Shown here: positions 35,835 through 47,090 of the stretch, one piece after another
Layout: each line of letters begins with the position of its first letter
Numbering within the stretch: position 1 is the stretch's first letter
Assembly: GCF_021295315.1 (NCBI RefSeq)
Contig: NZ_JAIMJA010000009.1
Coordinates: forward strand, 62,001 to 126,000
From: Motilimonas cestriensis
GTDB taxonomy: Bacteria > Pseudomonadota > Gammaproteobacteria > Enterobacterales > CBDFNC01
DNA: 64,000 nt
Direction: 5' to 3'
Notes under the pieces: model-generated
Seen by the model: only the letters and a program-made list of their open reading frames with translations
What the model was told of the DNA's origin: nothing
Database searches by the model: none
Translations under genes and position numbers: made by a program

Positions 35835-36569
35835 TCAAACCATATACATCCCGCCGTTAACATGTAACGTTTCGCCGGTGATATATGCAGCACTGTCAGA
35901 CGCTAAAAAGCATACAGTTTCCGCAATCTCTTTCGGATCGCCTAAACGACCCGCTGGAACTTGACCTAAAATTGCCGCTCTTTGTTCATCATTAAGGGCT
36001 TTAGTCATGTCAGTTTCAATAAATCCTGGCGCAATTGCATTCACGGTAATACCGCGTGACGCGACTTCGCGAGCAAGTGACTTGGTAAAGCCAATAACAC
36101 CGGCTTTCGCCGCTGCGTAGTTCGCCTGGCCCGCATTGCCCATCGTACCCACCACTGAGCCGATGCTAATAATACGACCATGGCGTTTTTTCATCATGGC
36201 ACGTAGTACTGCTTTACTAAGGCGGAATACAGACGTTAAGTTAGTGTCGATTATATCTTGCCACTCATCATCTTTCATGCGCATCATCAAATTATCGCGA
36301 GTAATTCCAGCGTTGTTCACCAACACATCTATATCGCCATAACTTGCTTTAATATCTACAAATAACTGCTCAATTGAAGCGGAGTCGGTCACATTAAGCT
36401 CTAGGCCTTTACCGTTTTCTCCTAAGTATTCACTAATAGCAGCTGCGCCATTTGCGCTAGTGGCAGTTCCTATTACTGTGGCACCTTTAGCTACAAAACT
36501 TTCTGCAACTGAACGGCCAATACCGCGGCTCGCCCCTGTTACCAGTACGATTTTGCCTTCAAAGTTCAT
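35835..36569 (-). CDS. fabG: 3-oxoacyl-ACP reductase
   Basis: This 244-residue SDR has GASRGIG near the N-terminus, NNAGITRDNL, and Tyr/Lys in ANYAAAKAG. It reduces 3-ketoacyl-ACP with NADPH in fatty acid elongation. Two adjacent ATG codons (36572 and 36569) follow AGGGATAA; the second gives the E. coli-like MNFEGK start and length. The fabD stop is directly upstream. Confidence 0.97.
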   Translation of the reverse strand: MNFEGKIVLVTGASRGIGRSVAESFVAKGATVIGTATSANGAAAISEYLGENGKGLELNVTDSASIEQLFVDIKASYGDIDVLVNNAGITRDNLMMRMKDDEWQDIIDTNLTSVFRLSKAVLRAMMKKRHGRIISIGSVVGTMGNAGQANYAAAKAGVIGFTKSLAREVASRGITVNAIAPGFIETDMTKALNDEQRAAILGQVPAGRLGDPKEIAETVCFLASDSAAYITGETLHVNGGMYMV

Positions 36570-36572
36570 CAT

Positions 36573-37514
36573 TTATCCCTCGTTCGTCGCTGCTAAGGCT
36601 TCATTCAAGCCAGCAACATCATTTATCGCTTGTGCTGCGATGGTTTTATTAATTCTTTTGACCAAACCTGATAATACTTTACCCGGACCGGCCTCGATTT
36701 CTAGGGTGACATCAAGCTTCGCCATCGTCTCTACGACTTCAGTCCAACGTACCGGTAAATAAAGCTGACGCACAAGTGCATCTTTAATCGTTTCAGGGTT
36801 AGTTTCTTGAGCCACATCAACATTATTAATCACAGGTATGACAGGCGTGTTAAATTGAATATTTTTTAATGCCTTAGCAAGCTCATCCGCCGCTGGCTTC
36901 ATTAATGCGCAATGCGATGGCACGCTCACAGGTAAAGGCAGTACACGTTTTGCGCCCGCTTCTTTACATAATACGCCTGCACGCTCTACCGCTGCTTTAT
37001 TACCAGCGATCACCACTTGGCCCGGTGAATTAAAGTTGACTGGCGAAACCACTTCATCTTGAGCGCCTTGCGCACAAGCATCAGCAATCGATTGATCATC
37101 AAGGCCAATAACGGCCGCCATCGCGCCAATGCCTTCCGGCACGGCTTGTTGCATCAATTGACCGCGCAATTCCACTAATTTGATCGCGTCTTTAAAGTCA
37201 ATCACCCCGGCACATACTAACGCAGAGTATTCACCCAAACTGTGACCGGCCATAACAACAGGTGCTAAGCCGCCTTGTTCTTGCCATACTCGCCAAATAG
37301 CCACTGATGCAGCTAGCAAAGCAGGCTGCGTTTTGAAGGTTTTGTTTAATTCTTCGACCGGACCTTGTTGCACTAGCTGCCAAAGATCGTAACCTAAAAC
37401 TTCACTGGCCTGTGCAAATGTTGCTTCAACCGTAGCGAATTCTGCTGCCAGCTCCGCCAACATACCCACGCTTTGTGAGCCTTGACCAGGAAATGCAAGT
37501 GTAAATGTTGTCAT
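36573..37514 (-). CDS. fabD: Malonyl-CoA:ACP transacylase
   Basis: This 313-residue enzyme transfers malonyl from CoA to ACP. FPGQGSQ opens the protein, Ser in GHSLGEYSAL is the nucleophile, and the His in SVPSHCALM completes the dyad. It lies in the fabH-fabD-fabG series. It may also supply malonyl-ACP to the type II operon at 4556-16299, which has no AT of its own (inference). Confidence 0.97.
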   Translation of the reverse strand: MTTFTLAFPGQGSQSVGMLAELAAEFATVEATFAQASEVLGYDLWQLVQQGPVEELNKTFKTQPALLAASVAIWRVWQEQGGLAPVVMAGHSLGEYSALVCAGVIDFKDAIKLVELRGQLMQQAVPEGIGAMAAVIGLDDQSIADACAQGAQDEVVSPVNFNSPGQVVIAGNKAAVERAGVLCKEAGAKRVLPLPVSVPSHCALMKPAADELAKALKNIQFNTPVIPVINNVDVAQETNPETIKDALVRQLYLPVRWTEVVETMAKLDVTLEIEAGPGKVLSGLVKRINKTIAAQAINDVAGLNEALAATNEG

Positions 37515-37526
37515 TATTATTCCTTA

Positions 37527-38486
37527 CTACATTCGAATCAGTGCTGAGCCCCAGGCAAAACCACCGCCAAAGGCTTCTAATAAGACTAAATCGCCCGCTT
37601 TAATACGGCCATCACGCACCCCTTCATCTAATGCGATAGGCACCGAGGCTGCTGAGGTATTACCGTGTTTCTCTAATGTTAAAATCACACGCTCTAGTGG
37701 CATATTTAGTTTTTTTGCCGTCGCATTGATGATTCTAAAGTTAGCTTGATGCGGCACCAGCCAATCTAACTCAGACTTATCGATATTATTCGCTTCTAAC
37801 GTTTGCGTCACCAGCTCACTTAGCTTGGTTACCGCAACCTTAAATACATCGTTACCTTTCATAAACATGTACGACTCAAGCTCGCTGCCTGATAAGCCAC
37901 GTTTAGGGTTTGGCAATTTTAACAAATCACCAAAACGGCCATCTGCATTAATTTGCGTAGAGAGGATCCCTTGCTCTTCACTGGCTTGTGCAACAGCAGC
38001 CCCCGCACCGTCACCAAATAAGATGATGGTGCCACGATCTTCAGGATCGCAAGTGTGCGAGAGAGCGTCAGCACCAATCACTAATACTGTTTTATACATG
38101 CCGCTGCGAATAAAGTTATCCGCAACACTTAATGCGTAGGTAAAGCCAGCACAAGCCGCGCCAAGATCAAAAGCGGGAATGTTGGTTAAACCTAATAAGG
38201 CCTGCACTTCACAAGCCGCAGCAGGAAAGGCATTATTGGCAGACGTGGTCGCTAAAATGATTAATTCAACATCACTGGCTGGAATACTTGCCGCATCTAA
38301 GGCTTGCTCGCCCGCTTTATAAGCCATGTATGCCACTGTTTCTTGATCATTGGCAATACGACGTTCTTTAATCCCGGTGCGAGCAGTGATCCACTCATCA
38401 CTGGTTTCAACCATTTTTTCTAAATCTTCGTTAGTGCGAACAGACGTTGGCAAATAACTTCCGGTTCCAATAATTTTTGTATACAT
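37527..38486 (-). CDS. fabH: 3-oxoacyl-ACP synthase III
   Basis: This 319-residue initiating enzyme condenses acetyl-CoA with malonyl-ACP. The triad is visible as Cys in [11 protein letters not shown], His in VPHQANFRI and Asn in HGNTSAAS. It begins [11 protein letters not shown], typical of FabH. It starts 6 bp after plsX and is followed by fabD after 12 bp. Confidence 0.97.
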   Translation of the reverse strand: MYTKIIGTGSYLPTSVRTNEDLEKMVETSDEWITARTGIKERRIANDQETVAYMAYKAGEQALDAASIPASDVELIILATTSANNAFPAAACEVQALLGLTNIPAFDLGAACAGFTYALSVADNFIRSGMYKTVLVIGADALSHTCDPEDRGTIILFGDGAGAAVAQASEEQGILSTQINADGRFGDLLKLPNPKRGLSGSELESYMFMKGNDVFKVAVTKLSELVTQTLEANNIDKSELDWLVPHQANFRIINATAKKLNMPLERVILTLEKHGNTSAASVPIALDEGVRDGRIKAGDLVLLEAFGGGFAWGSALIRM

Positions 38487-38492
38487 AAGGAA

Positions 38493-39521
38493 TTAAGAAT
38501 CTCTTTCTAGTAGTACTGCTTCTAATTTATCCGTTATTTGCGCCGGGACCTGTCGTTCAATTTCTTTGATGGCAGCTTTAATTGCATTTAAAAAAGCCTT
38601 GCTTTGCGCACTGCCATGGCTTTTTATTACGATGCCCCGGAGGCCTATTAAACTCGCGCCATTATACAGATCTGGATTCATATGAGCCAGTTGTGGCTTT
38701 AGAGAGGGTTTTAACAAAAACCCAACACAGCGGGTGAACCAATTTTGATTTATACTCGAAATCAGTTGTTGTTTAAAGAGTTTTGCTAACCCTTCACACG
38801 TTTTTAGGGTGACATTGCCGACAAAACCATCAGCGACGATGACATCGGCCTTACCACTGAACAAATCATGACCTTCAATAAAACCAGTGTAATTAATTTG
38901 TGAACAAGCTGATAGTAATTGCGCGGCACGTTTTACTTGATCATTACCCTTAGTTTCTTCTTCGCCAACATTGAGTAAAGCAATTTTTGGAAAAGCCTGT
39001 CCTTCGACTTTTTCAGAAAGTACTGAACCCATTAACGCAAATTGAAATAAGGTATCCGCATCACAGCTGATATTTGCACCTAAATCCAATAAGTAAGTAT
39101 GTCCACCTTGCACATTAGGCAAAGCCGTAATGAGTGCTGGCCTGTCAATACCCGGTAAAACCTTTAATATGGTTTTCGATAACGCCATCAACGCACCGGT
39201 GTTGCCACTGCTAACACACGCTTGAGCATCACCTGACTTCACCAAATTAAGCGCAACACGCATAGACGAGTCTTTCAAGCCACGCAGGGCAAGCAATGGC
39301 TTGTCATTCATCGCGACAGTTTCACTCGCATGAATAACTCTAAGTCTTGGGTGTTGAGACAGCTGACAGTGTTTGATCAGAGGGTCTATTTCAGCTTGAT
39401 TACCAACTAAAATAATATGCAATTGAGGGAATAAATTTAGTGCCTGCTGAGCTGCAGGCACCGAAACCTGGGGGCCGAAGTCGCCCCCCATGGCATCTAG
39501 CGCGATCGTAAGATCGTGCAA
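38493..39521 (-). CDS. plsX: Phosphate acyltransferase PlsX
   Basis: This 342-residue soluble enzyme converts acyl-ACP to acyl-phosphate for phospholipid synthesis. It opens with the PlsX signature LDAMGGDFGP and contains SSGNTGALMA and VADGFVGNVTLKT. It lies 11 bp downstream of rpmF and heads the fab genes, the usual gammaproteobacterial order. Confidence 0.97.
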   Translation of the reverse strand: MHDLTIALDAMGGDFGPQVSVPAAQQALNLFPQLHIILVGNQAEIDPLIKHCQLSQHPRLRVIHASETVAMNDKPLLALRGLKDSSMRVALNLVKSGDAQACVSSGNTGALMALSKTILKVLPGIDRPALITALPNVQGGHTYLLDLGANISCDADTLFQFALMGSVLSEKVEGQAFPKIALLNVGEEETKGNDQVKRAAQLLSACSQINYTGFIEGHDLFSGKADVIVADGFVGNVTLKTCEGLAKLFKQQLISSINQNWFTRCVGFLLKPSLKPQLAHMNPDLYNGASLIGLRGIVIKSHGSAQSKAFLNAIKAAIKEIERQVPAQITDKLEAVLLERDS

Positions 39522-39532
39522 TGCAGATAACC

Positions 39533-39703
39533 TTACAGGTTAACTACTTTTTGGCCACGGTAGTAACCGTCAGCAGTTACATGGTGACGTAGGTGTAACT
39601 CACCAGAAGTAGCATCTACAGAAAGTTGTGTAGGTACTAGTGCATCATGTGAACGACGCATACCGCGCTTAGAACGAGATTTTTTGCTCTTTTGAACAGC
39701 CAT
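39533..39703 (-). CDS. rpmF: 50S ribosomal protein L32
   Basis: This 56-residue protein was found by translating the gap between yceD and plsX. It begins [20 protein letters not shown] and contains HLRHHVT and a closing GQKVVNL, all typical of proteobacterial L32 without the zinc cysteines. AGGAG precedes the ATG at 39703. It is co-directional with yceD (10 bp upstream) and plsX (11 bp downstream). Confidence 0.97.
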   Translation of the reverse strand: MAVQKSKKSRSKRGMRRSHDALVPTQLSVDATSGELHLRHHVTADGYYRGQKVVNL

Positions 39704-39713
39704 GGCTGACTCC

Positions 39714-40238
39714 TTACTTACTTTTGCGTTTTAGAGATTCTAAAACTGCAAATGGGTTAACGCGCTCTTCTTCTACAATCTCACCGAATGAGGTGTCAAA
39801 TTCCTTGAGTCCACAATCTGCAACATCATGCATAGCAATCAATGGCAGGTTAAGAATCAATTCATCTTCTACAAGCTGATGAAGGTTTATTTCACCTTCT
39901 TCATCACGTTCAATGACATCATAAGCGCTAGGTAAATCGGTATCCTCTGCACCGAAGCGCACAGGTGTGTATAAAAACTCGGCTTTACAAGTATACTGAA
40001 ATGCGTCTGAGCACCTCTGACACTCAAGTATTACGTCTACTTCGGCCGTCCCACGAATAGTAGGAAGCTTCTGCAGATCGAAATCGAAACTCAAGTTTGT
40101 TTCAATATCATTGCAAATACCTTTTGTTGATTCTGCAAGTCTACTCAAGTTGGCTGCAGGAACAATGCCCTGAATATCCAGTTTTTTTTGAGCAGCGCGA
40201 ACAGGGTCAACGCTAATTTGAATCTTAAGTCTTTGCAT
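39714..40238 (-). CDS. yceD: YceD (DUF177) rRNA accumulation protein
   Basis: This 174-residue DUF177 protein has the paired CQRC motif ([11 protein letters not shown]) and the acidic segment [11 protein letters not shown], with a late Cys in VADCGLKEF. Homologues are linked to 23S rRNA accumulation. It sits directly before rpmF with the fab genes, as in E. coli. It diverges from maf; the 128-bp gap should contain both promoters. Confidence 0.93.
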   Translation of the reverse strand: MQRLKIQISVDPVRAAQKKLDIQGIVPAANLSRLAESTKGICNDIETNLSFDFDLQKLPTIRGTAEVDVILECQRCSDAFQYTCKAEFLYTPVRFGAEDTDLPSAYDVIERDEEGEINLHQLVEDELILNLPLIAMHDVADCGLKEFDTSFGEIVEEERVNPFAVLESLKRKSK

Positions 40239-40366
40239 AAGGCGCGCATAATATAGATTCGGTGAAATAGAGTCAAAGGAAAAACCTCTTTTTTCCGCTT
40301 ATTCTCGCTTTCTACGCACAGGTTAAAATACAATAGCCTAAAACTCCCTAACAGAATGATTCTAAA

Positions 40367-40948
40367 ATGAACAAAAAACTTATTTTGGCTTCAACGTCAC
40401 CATACCGAAAAGCGTTACTGGAAAAGTTAAATCTTCCTTTTTCTACTGCTAAACCAGATACCGATGAAACCCCCCTAGCTGATGAAACCGCATTAGAGCT
40501 TGTCGAACGTTTAGCCATCGCAAAAGCGCAGGTCATCGCTAAACAGCACACCAATGCCATTATCATCGGCTCAGATCAGGTCTGTGTTAGTCATGGCGAC
40601 ATTCTTGGCAAACCGGGTAACTATGAAAATGCGTTTGCCCAATTAAAAGCGGCCAGTGGAAATAAAGTCACTTTTTATACTGGTCTTGCGGTGATCGACA
40701 GTGAGACCCAGCAAGTAACCTCCCTAGTGGAACCTTACATTGTCCACTTTCGTCAATTGACCGATGAAATGATCGACCATTATTTGACGGCCGAACAGCC
40801 TTATGACTGCGCTGGCAGCTTTAAAAGTGAAGGGTTTGGCATTAGTTTATTCGATAAGCTCGAAGGAAGAGACCCAAATAGCTTAATTGGCTTACCGCTT
40901 ATTTCATTAATAGAGATATTAGATGAAGCTGGGCTAAGAGTGATTTAA
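40367..40948 (+). CDS. yceF: Maf-like nucleotide pyrophosphatase (YceF type)
   Basis: This 193-residue Maf protein starts ILASTSPYRKALLEKL and has the catalytic Asp in IIGSDQV plus the E/R/K core (LVERLAIAKA, FKSEGFG). The Tyr in TSPYR and genomic position between rluC and yceD match YceF, the subfamily that hydrolyses m7GTP. It is the only plus-strand gene of the block and shares a terminator with rluC. Confidence 0.92.
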   Translation: MNKKLILASTSPYRKALLEKLNLPFSTAKPDTDETPLADETALELVERLAIAKAQVIAKQHTNAIIIGSDQVCVSHGDILGKPGNYENAFAQLKAASGNKVTFYTGLAVIDSETQQVTSLVEPYIVHFRQLTDEMIDHYLTAEQPYDCAGSFKSEGFGISLFDKLEGRDPNSLIGLPLISLIEILDEAGLRVI

Positions 40949-40976
40949 TTTCCTTAGCCAGCAGTTAAAAGATATT

Positions 40977-41006
40977 AAAAAGAGCTTACACTATTAAGCT
41001 CTTTTT
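40977..41006. terminator. Bidirectional terminator between maf and rluC
   Basis: AAAAAGAGCTTA (40977-40988) and TTAAGCTCTTTTT (40994-41006) form a stem with A on one side and T on the other, so it can work in both directions. The right arm includes the rluC stop codon. Confidence 0.92.
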
Positions 41007-41941
41007 AACTGACCTAACACAGCGACCAATTCAGGGCTCAATGGCGCTTCTACCGTCATGGTCTGCTCAATACCAGGATGAAAAAAATCCAGCTGAGCAG
41101 CATGTAAGAACAACCTTGTTAATCCTTGTTTTTTCATCTCTGCGGCAAACACATCATCACCGTATTTATCATCACCGGCAATCGGGTGACTATTGCAAGC
41201 CGTGTGCACACGAATTTGATGAGTTCGTCCTGTTACTGGGCTTGCTTCAACTAAGGTGCAGTTCTGATAACGCTGCAAAATTTTAAACCGCGTCTCACTC
41301 GCCTTGCCTTCGGGGTGCACCTGCACCAAAGACTGCTCTGCCTTTTTCAACAGTGGCTCAGTGACAACACGAATAGATTTTGGCCAAGACCCTTGCACTA
41401 ATGCATGATAACGCTTACGCATAGTTTTATTGCGCAACTGCTCATGTAATGAGCGCAAAGCACTGCGCTTTTTAGCAATTAATAAGCAACCTGAGGTATC
41501 GCGGTCGATCCGATGCACTAACTCAAGAAAACGACACTGTGGCCGTAGCGCTCGTAACCCTTCAATCACACCAAAGCTTAAACCGCTACCGCCATGAACC
41601 GCTAAACCGGAAGGTTTATTCAGTACAATCAGCCAATCATCTTCAAATAAGATTTGTGATTCTAATGCAGCTACTTTGTTTAGTTTAACAGAAGGCGGCG
41701 CATCAGCTTCAGCAACACGTAGCGGGGGCACTCGTACCACGTCACCCACTAGCAGTTTATATTCTGGTTTAACCCGCTTTTTGTTTACTCGCACTTCTCC
41801 CTTGCGCACAATGCGGTATACCAAGCTTTTTGGCACACCCTTTAAACGCGCAATAAGAAAATTGTCTATCCGCTGGCCTTGATATTCATCATCGATGTCA
41901 AGGAACTGGACTGTTTTATATAATTCATTCATGGCGCGCAT
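40994..41941 (-). CDS. rluC: 23S rRNA pseudouridine synthase RluC
   Basis: This 315-residue protein has an N-terminal S4 domain (RIDNFLIARLKG, VRKGEVRVN) and the RluA-family catalytic domain with HRIDRDTSGCLL (catalytic Asp) and GRTHQIRVH. Position next to rne identifies it as RluC (sites 955, 2504, 2580 in E. coli). Two starts are possible, 41941 or 41932; neither has a good ribosome binding site. Confidence 0.95.
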   Translation of the reverse strand: MRAMNELYKTVQFLDIDDEYQGQRIDNFLIARLKGVPKSLVYRIVRKGEVRVNKKRVKPEYKLLVGDVVRVPPLRVAEADAPPSVKLNKVAALESQILFEDDWLIVLNKPSGLAVHGGSGLSFGVIEGLRALRPQCRFLELVHRIDRDTSGCLLIAKKRSALRSLHEQLRNKTMRKRYHALVQGSWPKSIRVVTEPLLKKAEQSLVQVHPEGKASETRFKILQRYQNCTLVEASPVTGRTHQIRVHTACNSHPIAGDDKYGDDVFAAEMKKQGLTRLFLHAAQLDFFHPGIEQTMTVEAPLSPELVAVLGQLKRA

Positions 41942-42290
41942 TCTACCAGAAGCGCAGCCAGATCAAATAGAAATAATACCTTGCTAAAAACACTAAAAAA
42001 GTGGGATAATCAGCAGGTTTTTCCCGCCAAAACGGTAAAAATCAAAAAAAATACAGGCTGAAAGAATTTTAAGTAGTAATGAAACAGCTGTAACAGCGTC
42101 GCATTCCGAGAAGAGAACGAGCCTGCTAGGCAAAACAGCATAAAACCACTATAAAACAGTCAAAAGGTTTTATGTCGCCGAAACAGCGCCCCATGCATTC
42201 CAACCGTGAGGTTGCATCCATGCTAACGACCCGGGGCCAAGCAGCCAAAGGGTGCGATGATTTATGACACCGAATTTAATAGAGTAAAAG
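41942..42290 (+). promoter_or_regulatory. Probable rne 5' leader and divergent rluC/rne promoter region
   Basis: This 349-bp gap separates rluC and rne. In E. coli rne has a long (about 360 nt) leader whose hairpins let RNase E limit its own mRNA. Here the gap is of similar length, and a small hairpin CAACC-GTGA-GGTTG is seen near 42202-42215. Sequence similarity to the E. coli leader could not be tested. No ORF was seen. Confidence 0.5.
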
Positions 42291-45200
42291 ATGAAAAGAA
42301 TGTTAATTAACGCAACTCAAGCAGAAGAGTTGCGCGTTGCCCTAGTTGATGGGCAAACTTTGTATGATTTAGATATAGAAAGCCCTGGACACGATCAAAA
42401 GAAAGCCAACATCTATAAAGGTAAAATCACCCGCATTGAACCGAGTTTAGAAGCAGCATTCGTTGAATATGGTGCAGAACGTCATGGTTTCCTTCCACTA
42501 AAAGAAATTGCCAAAAATTACTTCCCAAAAGACTACTCTTACAAAGGTCGTCCTAATATTCGTGAAGTATTAAAAGAAAACCAAGAAGTCATCATTCAAG
42601 TTGATAAAGAAGAGCGCGGCAATAAAGGCGCTGCGCTTACTACTTTTATCAGCTTAGCGGGTTCATATTTGGTATTAATGCCAAATAACCCTCGTGCAGG
42701 GGGGATTTCTCGCCGCATTGAAGGCGATGAACGCACTCAACTAAAAGAAGCGCTAAGCAATATCACCCTGCCTGATGGCATGGGTTTAATTGTGCGCACA
42801 GCAGGTGTTGGCAAATCAGCTGAAGAACTTGAGCATGATTTGAAAATGTTGATCAACCACTGGTCACACATTACTGAAGAGTCAGATAAACGCGCCGCGC
42901 CTTGTCTATTACACCGTGAATCAAACGTCATTGTACGTGCAATCCGTGACTATCTACGACGTGATATTGGCGAGATTCTGATTGACCACGCGAAGACTTA
43001 TGAACTAGCTAAACAGCACATTGCCATGGTTCGCCCTGACTTTTTAAGTCGCGTGAAATTCTATCAGTTAGAGTCACCGATGTTCACTCACTACCAAGTA
43101 GAAAGCCAAATTCAATCTGCTTTCCAACGTGAAGTGCGCTTACCTTCAGGTGGCTCAATTGTTATTGACCCAACCGAAGCCTTAACGTCAATTGATATTA
43201 ACTCAGCGCGCTCTACCCGCGGCGGAGATATTGAAGAAACGGCGCTGAATACCAACCTTGAAGCTGCAGACGAAATTGCCCGTCAATTACGTCTACGTGA
43301 CTTAGGTGGTTTAGTGGTGATCGACTTTATTGATATGTCACCAGTGCGCCATCAACGTGAAGTTGAAAACCGCATGCGCGACGCAGTACGTCAAGACCGT
43401 GCTCGCGTACAACTTGGTCGTATCTCACGCTTTGGTTTGATGGAAATGTCGCGCCAACGCCTGCGTCCGTCATTAGGTGAATCCGCTTCTCACGTTTGTC
43501 CTCGCTGTAATGGCCAAGGCACCATTCGTGATAATGAATCACTGGCTCTGGCCATTCTTCGCCTGATTGAAGAAGAAGCGATTAAAGAAAACACAGTACA
43601 AATTCAAGCCATGGTGCCTGTTGCCGTAGCAGCTTATTTGCTGAATGAAAAACGTCGCGCGGTGGCCAAAATTGAAAAACGCCACAATGTTGAAGTATAC
43701 ATTATTCCAAATGAAAACCTGCAATCCCCACACTTTGAAGTTTCTCGTTTGCGTAAGAACGATGAAGTTGAAGTGATTGATTACAACAGTTTAGAGCGCA
43801 CCGCTGAAGTATATCAACCGGGTCAAATCAGCTCGCATCGCTCAACTGAAGAGCCCGCTGTGCACGGCTTTGTAACCAACAATGAGCCAACAAGCGTCGC
43901 AGCTAAGCCAGTTGCAACTGCTGCTAAAGTTGTGCCTCAAGCGCCTTCATTATTTAGCCGTTTATGCAAAACCGTTGGTGATTTCTTTGCACCCGCAGAG
44001 CCTGCGGTAGAAGAGCAAGCACCGACAAAAGAAAATAAAGCACAACAAGAAGATAAACCACAACGCTCACGCCGTAACAACGACTCACGTCGTCGTGGCC
44101 GCCGCAATGAAAGTTCCTCAGAGCGTAACACCTCTGAGCGTAATAATGCTGAGCGCGGTAATAACGAGCGCACAGAACGAAGCGAACGTCCAAAGCGTCG
44201 TGCTAAGGCGAAGACTGAACAGGTTGATAGCGAAAACCAAGCACAACAAGCTAAAGCCGAACGTCAAGACAAGCCACAGCGTCAACGCCAAGAGCGCCCT
44301 GAAGGCAAAGAGCAAGTGGTTGCTGAGCGTCGTCAACGCCGTAACATGCGTAAGAAAGTACGTGTGAAACAAGAATCCTCTGATACAGCTGAGACCTCGA
44401 CCGAGCAAGTGAATGTTGAGGCGGTACAAACGACAACGCAACCAGAGAAAAAACCACGTCGTAAACCGATTAAGAAAAAGCAGATAGAAGATCAAGCGCT
44501 AGCTGCTAAAACGTCGGTTACAGAACAAGCAGCTGAAACTGCCAATGAAGCTGTTAATACAGAAGCACCAGCAGTAGAAGCACCGCAAAGTGGTGAAGAG
44601 GTATCACATGACACTTCATCACAAGCGGTCGTTGAATCTGCAACGGAAACAACCGAGGTAGAAAAAACAGAAGATGAAGGTAAGCGCTCTCGTCGTACAC
44701 CTCGCCATCTTCGTACTGGTAACTACCGTCGTAAACGCTTTAGTGACCAACGTGAACAAGCAGAGCAAGCTGAAGCAAGTACCGATACACCCGTTGTTAC
44801 CACAACAGATGACCCAGTTGTTTCTCGTTACCCTGAGCAAACGGAACAGGATCAACAAGCACCCGTTGAAGCTAAAGCGGTTGAAGCTAAGTCTGTTGAA
44901 ATTGCGGATGTTGAATCGACACCAGCCGTTTCAACACAACAGCCTATTGCTCAGGCCGTCGCAGAGAAAGTAACGACAGCAAGCAACGCTAACGTTGACG
45001 TTACACCTGAGCCTGTCGCTCAAGATAGCCAAGAGCAACCGGTTGCAGTAGCAACGCCTGCTCCTATCGTAGAAGAGACAGTCGCTCCTGTTGTCACCGA
45101 AACCGAGCCAACAGCGGCGCCAGTAGCAAAAACTGCACCCGTTAGGCCTGTTATCTTAGCCAAAGGCCACGCCACATCAGGTATGACTAAGCCAAACTTT

Positions 45201-45338
45201 GCACCTTCGAATGCAGCTAAAGTAGAAACGCGTATTGCCGCTAATCGAGCGTCTATTACAAAATCCGTTAAGCAAGCTGGCAGCATAAATGCTTCAAGCA
45301 GTGCGAGTAGCGAGATGAGTCGACCACAGCAGTCATAA
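42291..45338 (+). CDS. rne: Ribonuclease E
   Basis: This 1015-residue endonuclease scaffolds the RNA degradosome. An S1 domain (about 35-120) and DNase I-like core carry the metal-binding Asp in [12 protein letters not shown] and VVIDFIDM, then the zinc link CPRCNGQG. After about residue 530 the protein becomes low-complexity. A short amphipathic segment [14 protein letters not shown] (about 552-565) fits the membrane-anchor helix, and Arg-rich RNA-binding and Glu/Ala/Val-rich stretches follow. It is slightly shorter than E. coli RNase E (1061). Confidence 0.97.
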   Translation: MKRMLINATQAEELRVALVDGQTLYDLDIESPGHDQKKANIYKGKITRIEPSLEAAFVEYGAERHGFLPLKEIAKNYFPKDYSYKGRPNIREVLKENQEVIIQVDKEERGNKGAALTTFISLAGSYLVLMPNNPRAGGISRRIEGDERTQLKEALSNITLPDGMGLIVRTAGVGKSAEELEHDLKMLINHWSHITEESDKRAAPCLLHRESNVIVRAIRDYLRRDIGEILIDHAKTYELAKQHIAMVRPDFLSRVKFYQLESPMFTHYQVESQIQSAFQREVRLPSGGSIVIDPTEALTSIDINSARSTRGGDIEETALNTNLEAADEIARQLRLRDLGGLVVIDFIDMSPVRHQREVENRMRDAVRQDRARVQLGRISRFGLMEMSRQRLRPSLGESASHVCPRCNGQGTIRDNESLALAILRLIEEEAIKENTVQIQAMVPVAVAAYLLNEKRRAVAKIEKRHNVEVYIIPNENLQSPHFEVSRLRKNDEVEVIDYNSLERTAEVYQPGQISSHRSTEEPAVHGFVTNNEPTSVAAKPVATAAKVVPQAPSLFSRLCKTVGDFFAPAEPAVEEQAPTKENKAQQEDKPQRSRRNNDSRRRGRRNESSSERNTSERNNAERGNNERTERSERPKRRAKAKTEQVDSENQAQQAKAERQDKPQRQRQERPEGKEQVVAERRQRRNMRKKVRVKQESSDTAETSTEQVNVEAVQTTTQPEKKPRRKPIKKKQIEDQALAAKTSVTEQAAETANEAVNTEAPAVEAPQSGEEVSHDTSSQAVVESATETTEVEKTEDEGKRSRRTPRHLRTGNYRRKRFSDQREQAEQAEASTDTPVVTTTDDPVVSRYPEQTEQDQQAPVEAKAVEAKSVEIADVESTPAVSTQQPIAQAVAEKVTTASNANVDVTPEPVAQDSQEQPVAVATPAPIVEETVAPVVTETEPTAAPVAKTAPVRPVILAKGHATSGMTKPNFAPSNAAKVETRIAANRASITKSVKQAGSINASSSASSEMSRPQQS

Positions 45339-45360
45339 GATGCGCTGTTAACGTAAAACT

Positions 45361-45388
45361 AAAAAGACCGCATTAGGCGGTCTTTTTT
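45361..45388 (+). terminator. Intrinsic terminator of rne
   Basis: AAAAGACCGC pairs with GCGGTCTTTT around ATTAG, followed by further T to 45388. It is located 22 bp after the rne stop. Confidence 0.93.
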
Positions 45389-45447
45389 CATCTAAAATCT
45401 GGTTGATATGAAATTAACCTCACCCTCAGAAAAAGAAGATTTACAGC

Positions 45448-47019
45448 ATGTTTGAGTTTCCCAAATTTACTAAGGTCAGCGTGAAAAACGACGTTTTGTC
45501 TGGCCTTACCGTTGCCCTCGCCCTTGTCCCTGAGGCGGTAGCTTTTGCCTTTGTCGCTGGTGTCGACCCGATGATTGGCCTTTATGCTGCCTTTATGGTG
45601 GGGTTAATTACTGCGGTTTTTGGCGGTCGACCTGGAATGATTTCCGGTGCTACTGGCGCAATGGCTGTGGTGATGGTGTCACTCGTTGCTAGCCACGGCG
45701 TTCAATATCTATTTGCTGCGGTTTTGTTGACTGGCTTGCTGCAAATTTTAGCAGGCATATTTCGCCTCGGTAAATTTATCCGCATTGTCCCGCATTCGGT
45801 GATGATTGGCTTTGTTAATGGCTTAGCAATTGTTATTTTCTTGGCCCAGTTTGGTCAATTTAAAGAAAAAATTGGCGTCGATGAAAATGGCGACAACATC
45901 TACCAATGGCTAGCGACTGAACAGCTCAGTATTATGATCGCTCTGATTATCCTTACTATGGCCATTATTCATTTCTTACCTAAGCTCACCACGGCGGTGC
46001 CTTCATCACTGGTGGCCATTACCTCAGTCACATTAATTGCTATTGGTTTAGACCTAGATACCCGTAACGTACAAGATTACCTGATCAACATGACAGGTGA
46101 TATCAATGCAACTGTACAAGGTTCATTGCCGAGTTTCGCATTACCAGAGGTGCCGTTATCTTGGGAAACCTTACAAATCATATTGCCCTATTCACTGATC
46201 TTAGCGGCGGTGGGGTTAATTGAATCCTTACTCACATTAACTGTGATCGATGAAATGACAGATACCCACGGCAACAGCAACAAAGAATGTGTGGCGCAAG
46301 GTGTTGCGAACATGACAAATGGCGTGTTTGGCGGCATGGGCGGTTGTGCCATGATCGGTCAGTCGATGATCAACATTAATTCCGGTGGTCGTGGCCGTTT
46401 ATCAGGTATTACAGCTGCGTTAGGTTTACTTGCCTTTATCCTGTTTGCGTCAAGTGTAATTGAAGTAGTGCCGCTGGCCGCCTTAGTCGGCGTGATGTTC
46501 ATTGTGGTATTAGGCACTTTTGAATGGGCTTCTTTTAAAGTGATGCGTAAAGTGCCAAAGCACGATGCCTTTGTAATTGTACTAGTCACCGTTGTGACAG
46601 TATTAACCGACTTGGCTATCGCGGTATTTGTTGGCGTAATTGTGTCAGCGTTGGTGTTTGCTTGGCAACACGCGAAACACATCTATGCTGATAGCTCACA
46701 ACCTGATACGGAACATAAAGTTTACCAACTACATGGCCCACTGTTTTTTGGCTCAGTAAGTCACTTCTTAGCACTGTTTGATGTGAAAAATGATCCGAAA
46801 GATGTGATCATCGATTTTGCTGGTTCTCGCGTGGTAGACCACTCCGCACTAGAAGCGATTGATACCCTCGCCGAGCGCTACATCAATCAAGGTAAAACAT
46901 TGCACCTTAAGCACTTAAGCCCAGAATGTCGTCAGTTACTCACCCGTGCTGGTGATCTAGTAGAGGTAAATATGATTGAAGATCCAAATTATAAAGTCAT
47001 GACCGATAGCTTAGGCTAA
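45448..47019 (+). CDS. SulP family anion transporter with STAS domain
   Basis: This 523-residue inner-membrane protein has the SulP/SLC26 signature near the N-terminus ([22 protein letters not shown]), about 12-14 hydrophobic segments, and a C-terminal STAS domain (about 415-520, [20 protein letters not shown]). Bacterial members carry sulfate, bicarbonate or dicarboxylates; the substrate cannot be told. It stands alone, with terminators on both sides. Confidence 0.92.
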   Translation: MFEFPKFTKVSVKNDVLSGLTVALALVPEAVAFAFVAGVDPMIGLYAAFMVGLITAVFGGRPGMISGATGAMAVVMVSLVASHGVQYLFAAVLLTGLLQILAGIFRLGKFIRIVPHSVMIGFVNGLAIVIFLAQFGQFKEKIGVDENGDNIYQWLATEQLSIMIALIILTMAIIHFLPKLTTAVPSSLVAITSVTLIAIGLDLDTRNVQDYLINMTGDINATVQGSLPSFALPEVPLSWETLQIILPYSLILAAVGLIESLLTLTVIDEMTDTHGNSNKECVAQGVANMTNGVFGGMGGCAMIGQSMININSGGRGRLSGITAALGLLAFILFASSVIEVVPLAALVGVMFIVVLGTFEWASFKVMRKVPKHDAFVIVLVTVVTVLTDLAIAVFVGVIVSALVFAWQHAKHIYADSSQPDTEHKVYQLHGPLFFGSVSHFLALFDVKNDPKDVIIDFAGSRVVDHSALEAIDTLAERYINQGKTLHLKHLSPECRQLLTRAGDLVEVNMIEDPNYKVMTDSLG

Positions 47020-47027
47020 TCTAGCTC

Positions 47028-47060
47028 GCGCTCAGGTATTTATACATCTGAGCGCTTTTT
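47028..47060. terminator. Terminator after the SulP gene
   Basis: GCGCTCAG (47028-47035) pairs with CTGAGCGC (47048-47055), followed by five T to 47060. It lies between the convergent SulP gene and yaiI-like gene. Confidence 0.88.
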
Positions 47061-47090
47061 AACTTCCGAACTCTCAAAAGCACTTCAAGC

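Noticed and set aside
43937-44495. Minus-strand and alternative-frame open frames inside the rne C-terminal region
   Set aside because: They come from the repetitive, biased codons of the RNase E scaffold region and have no ribosome binding sites or family likeness.
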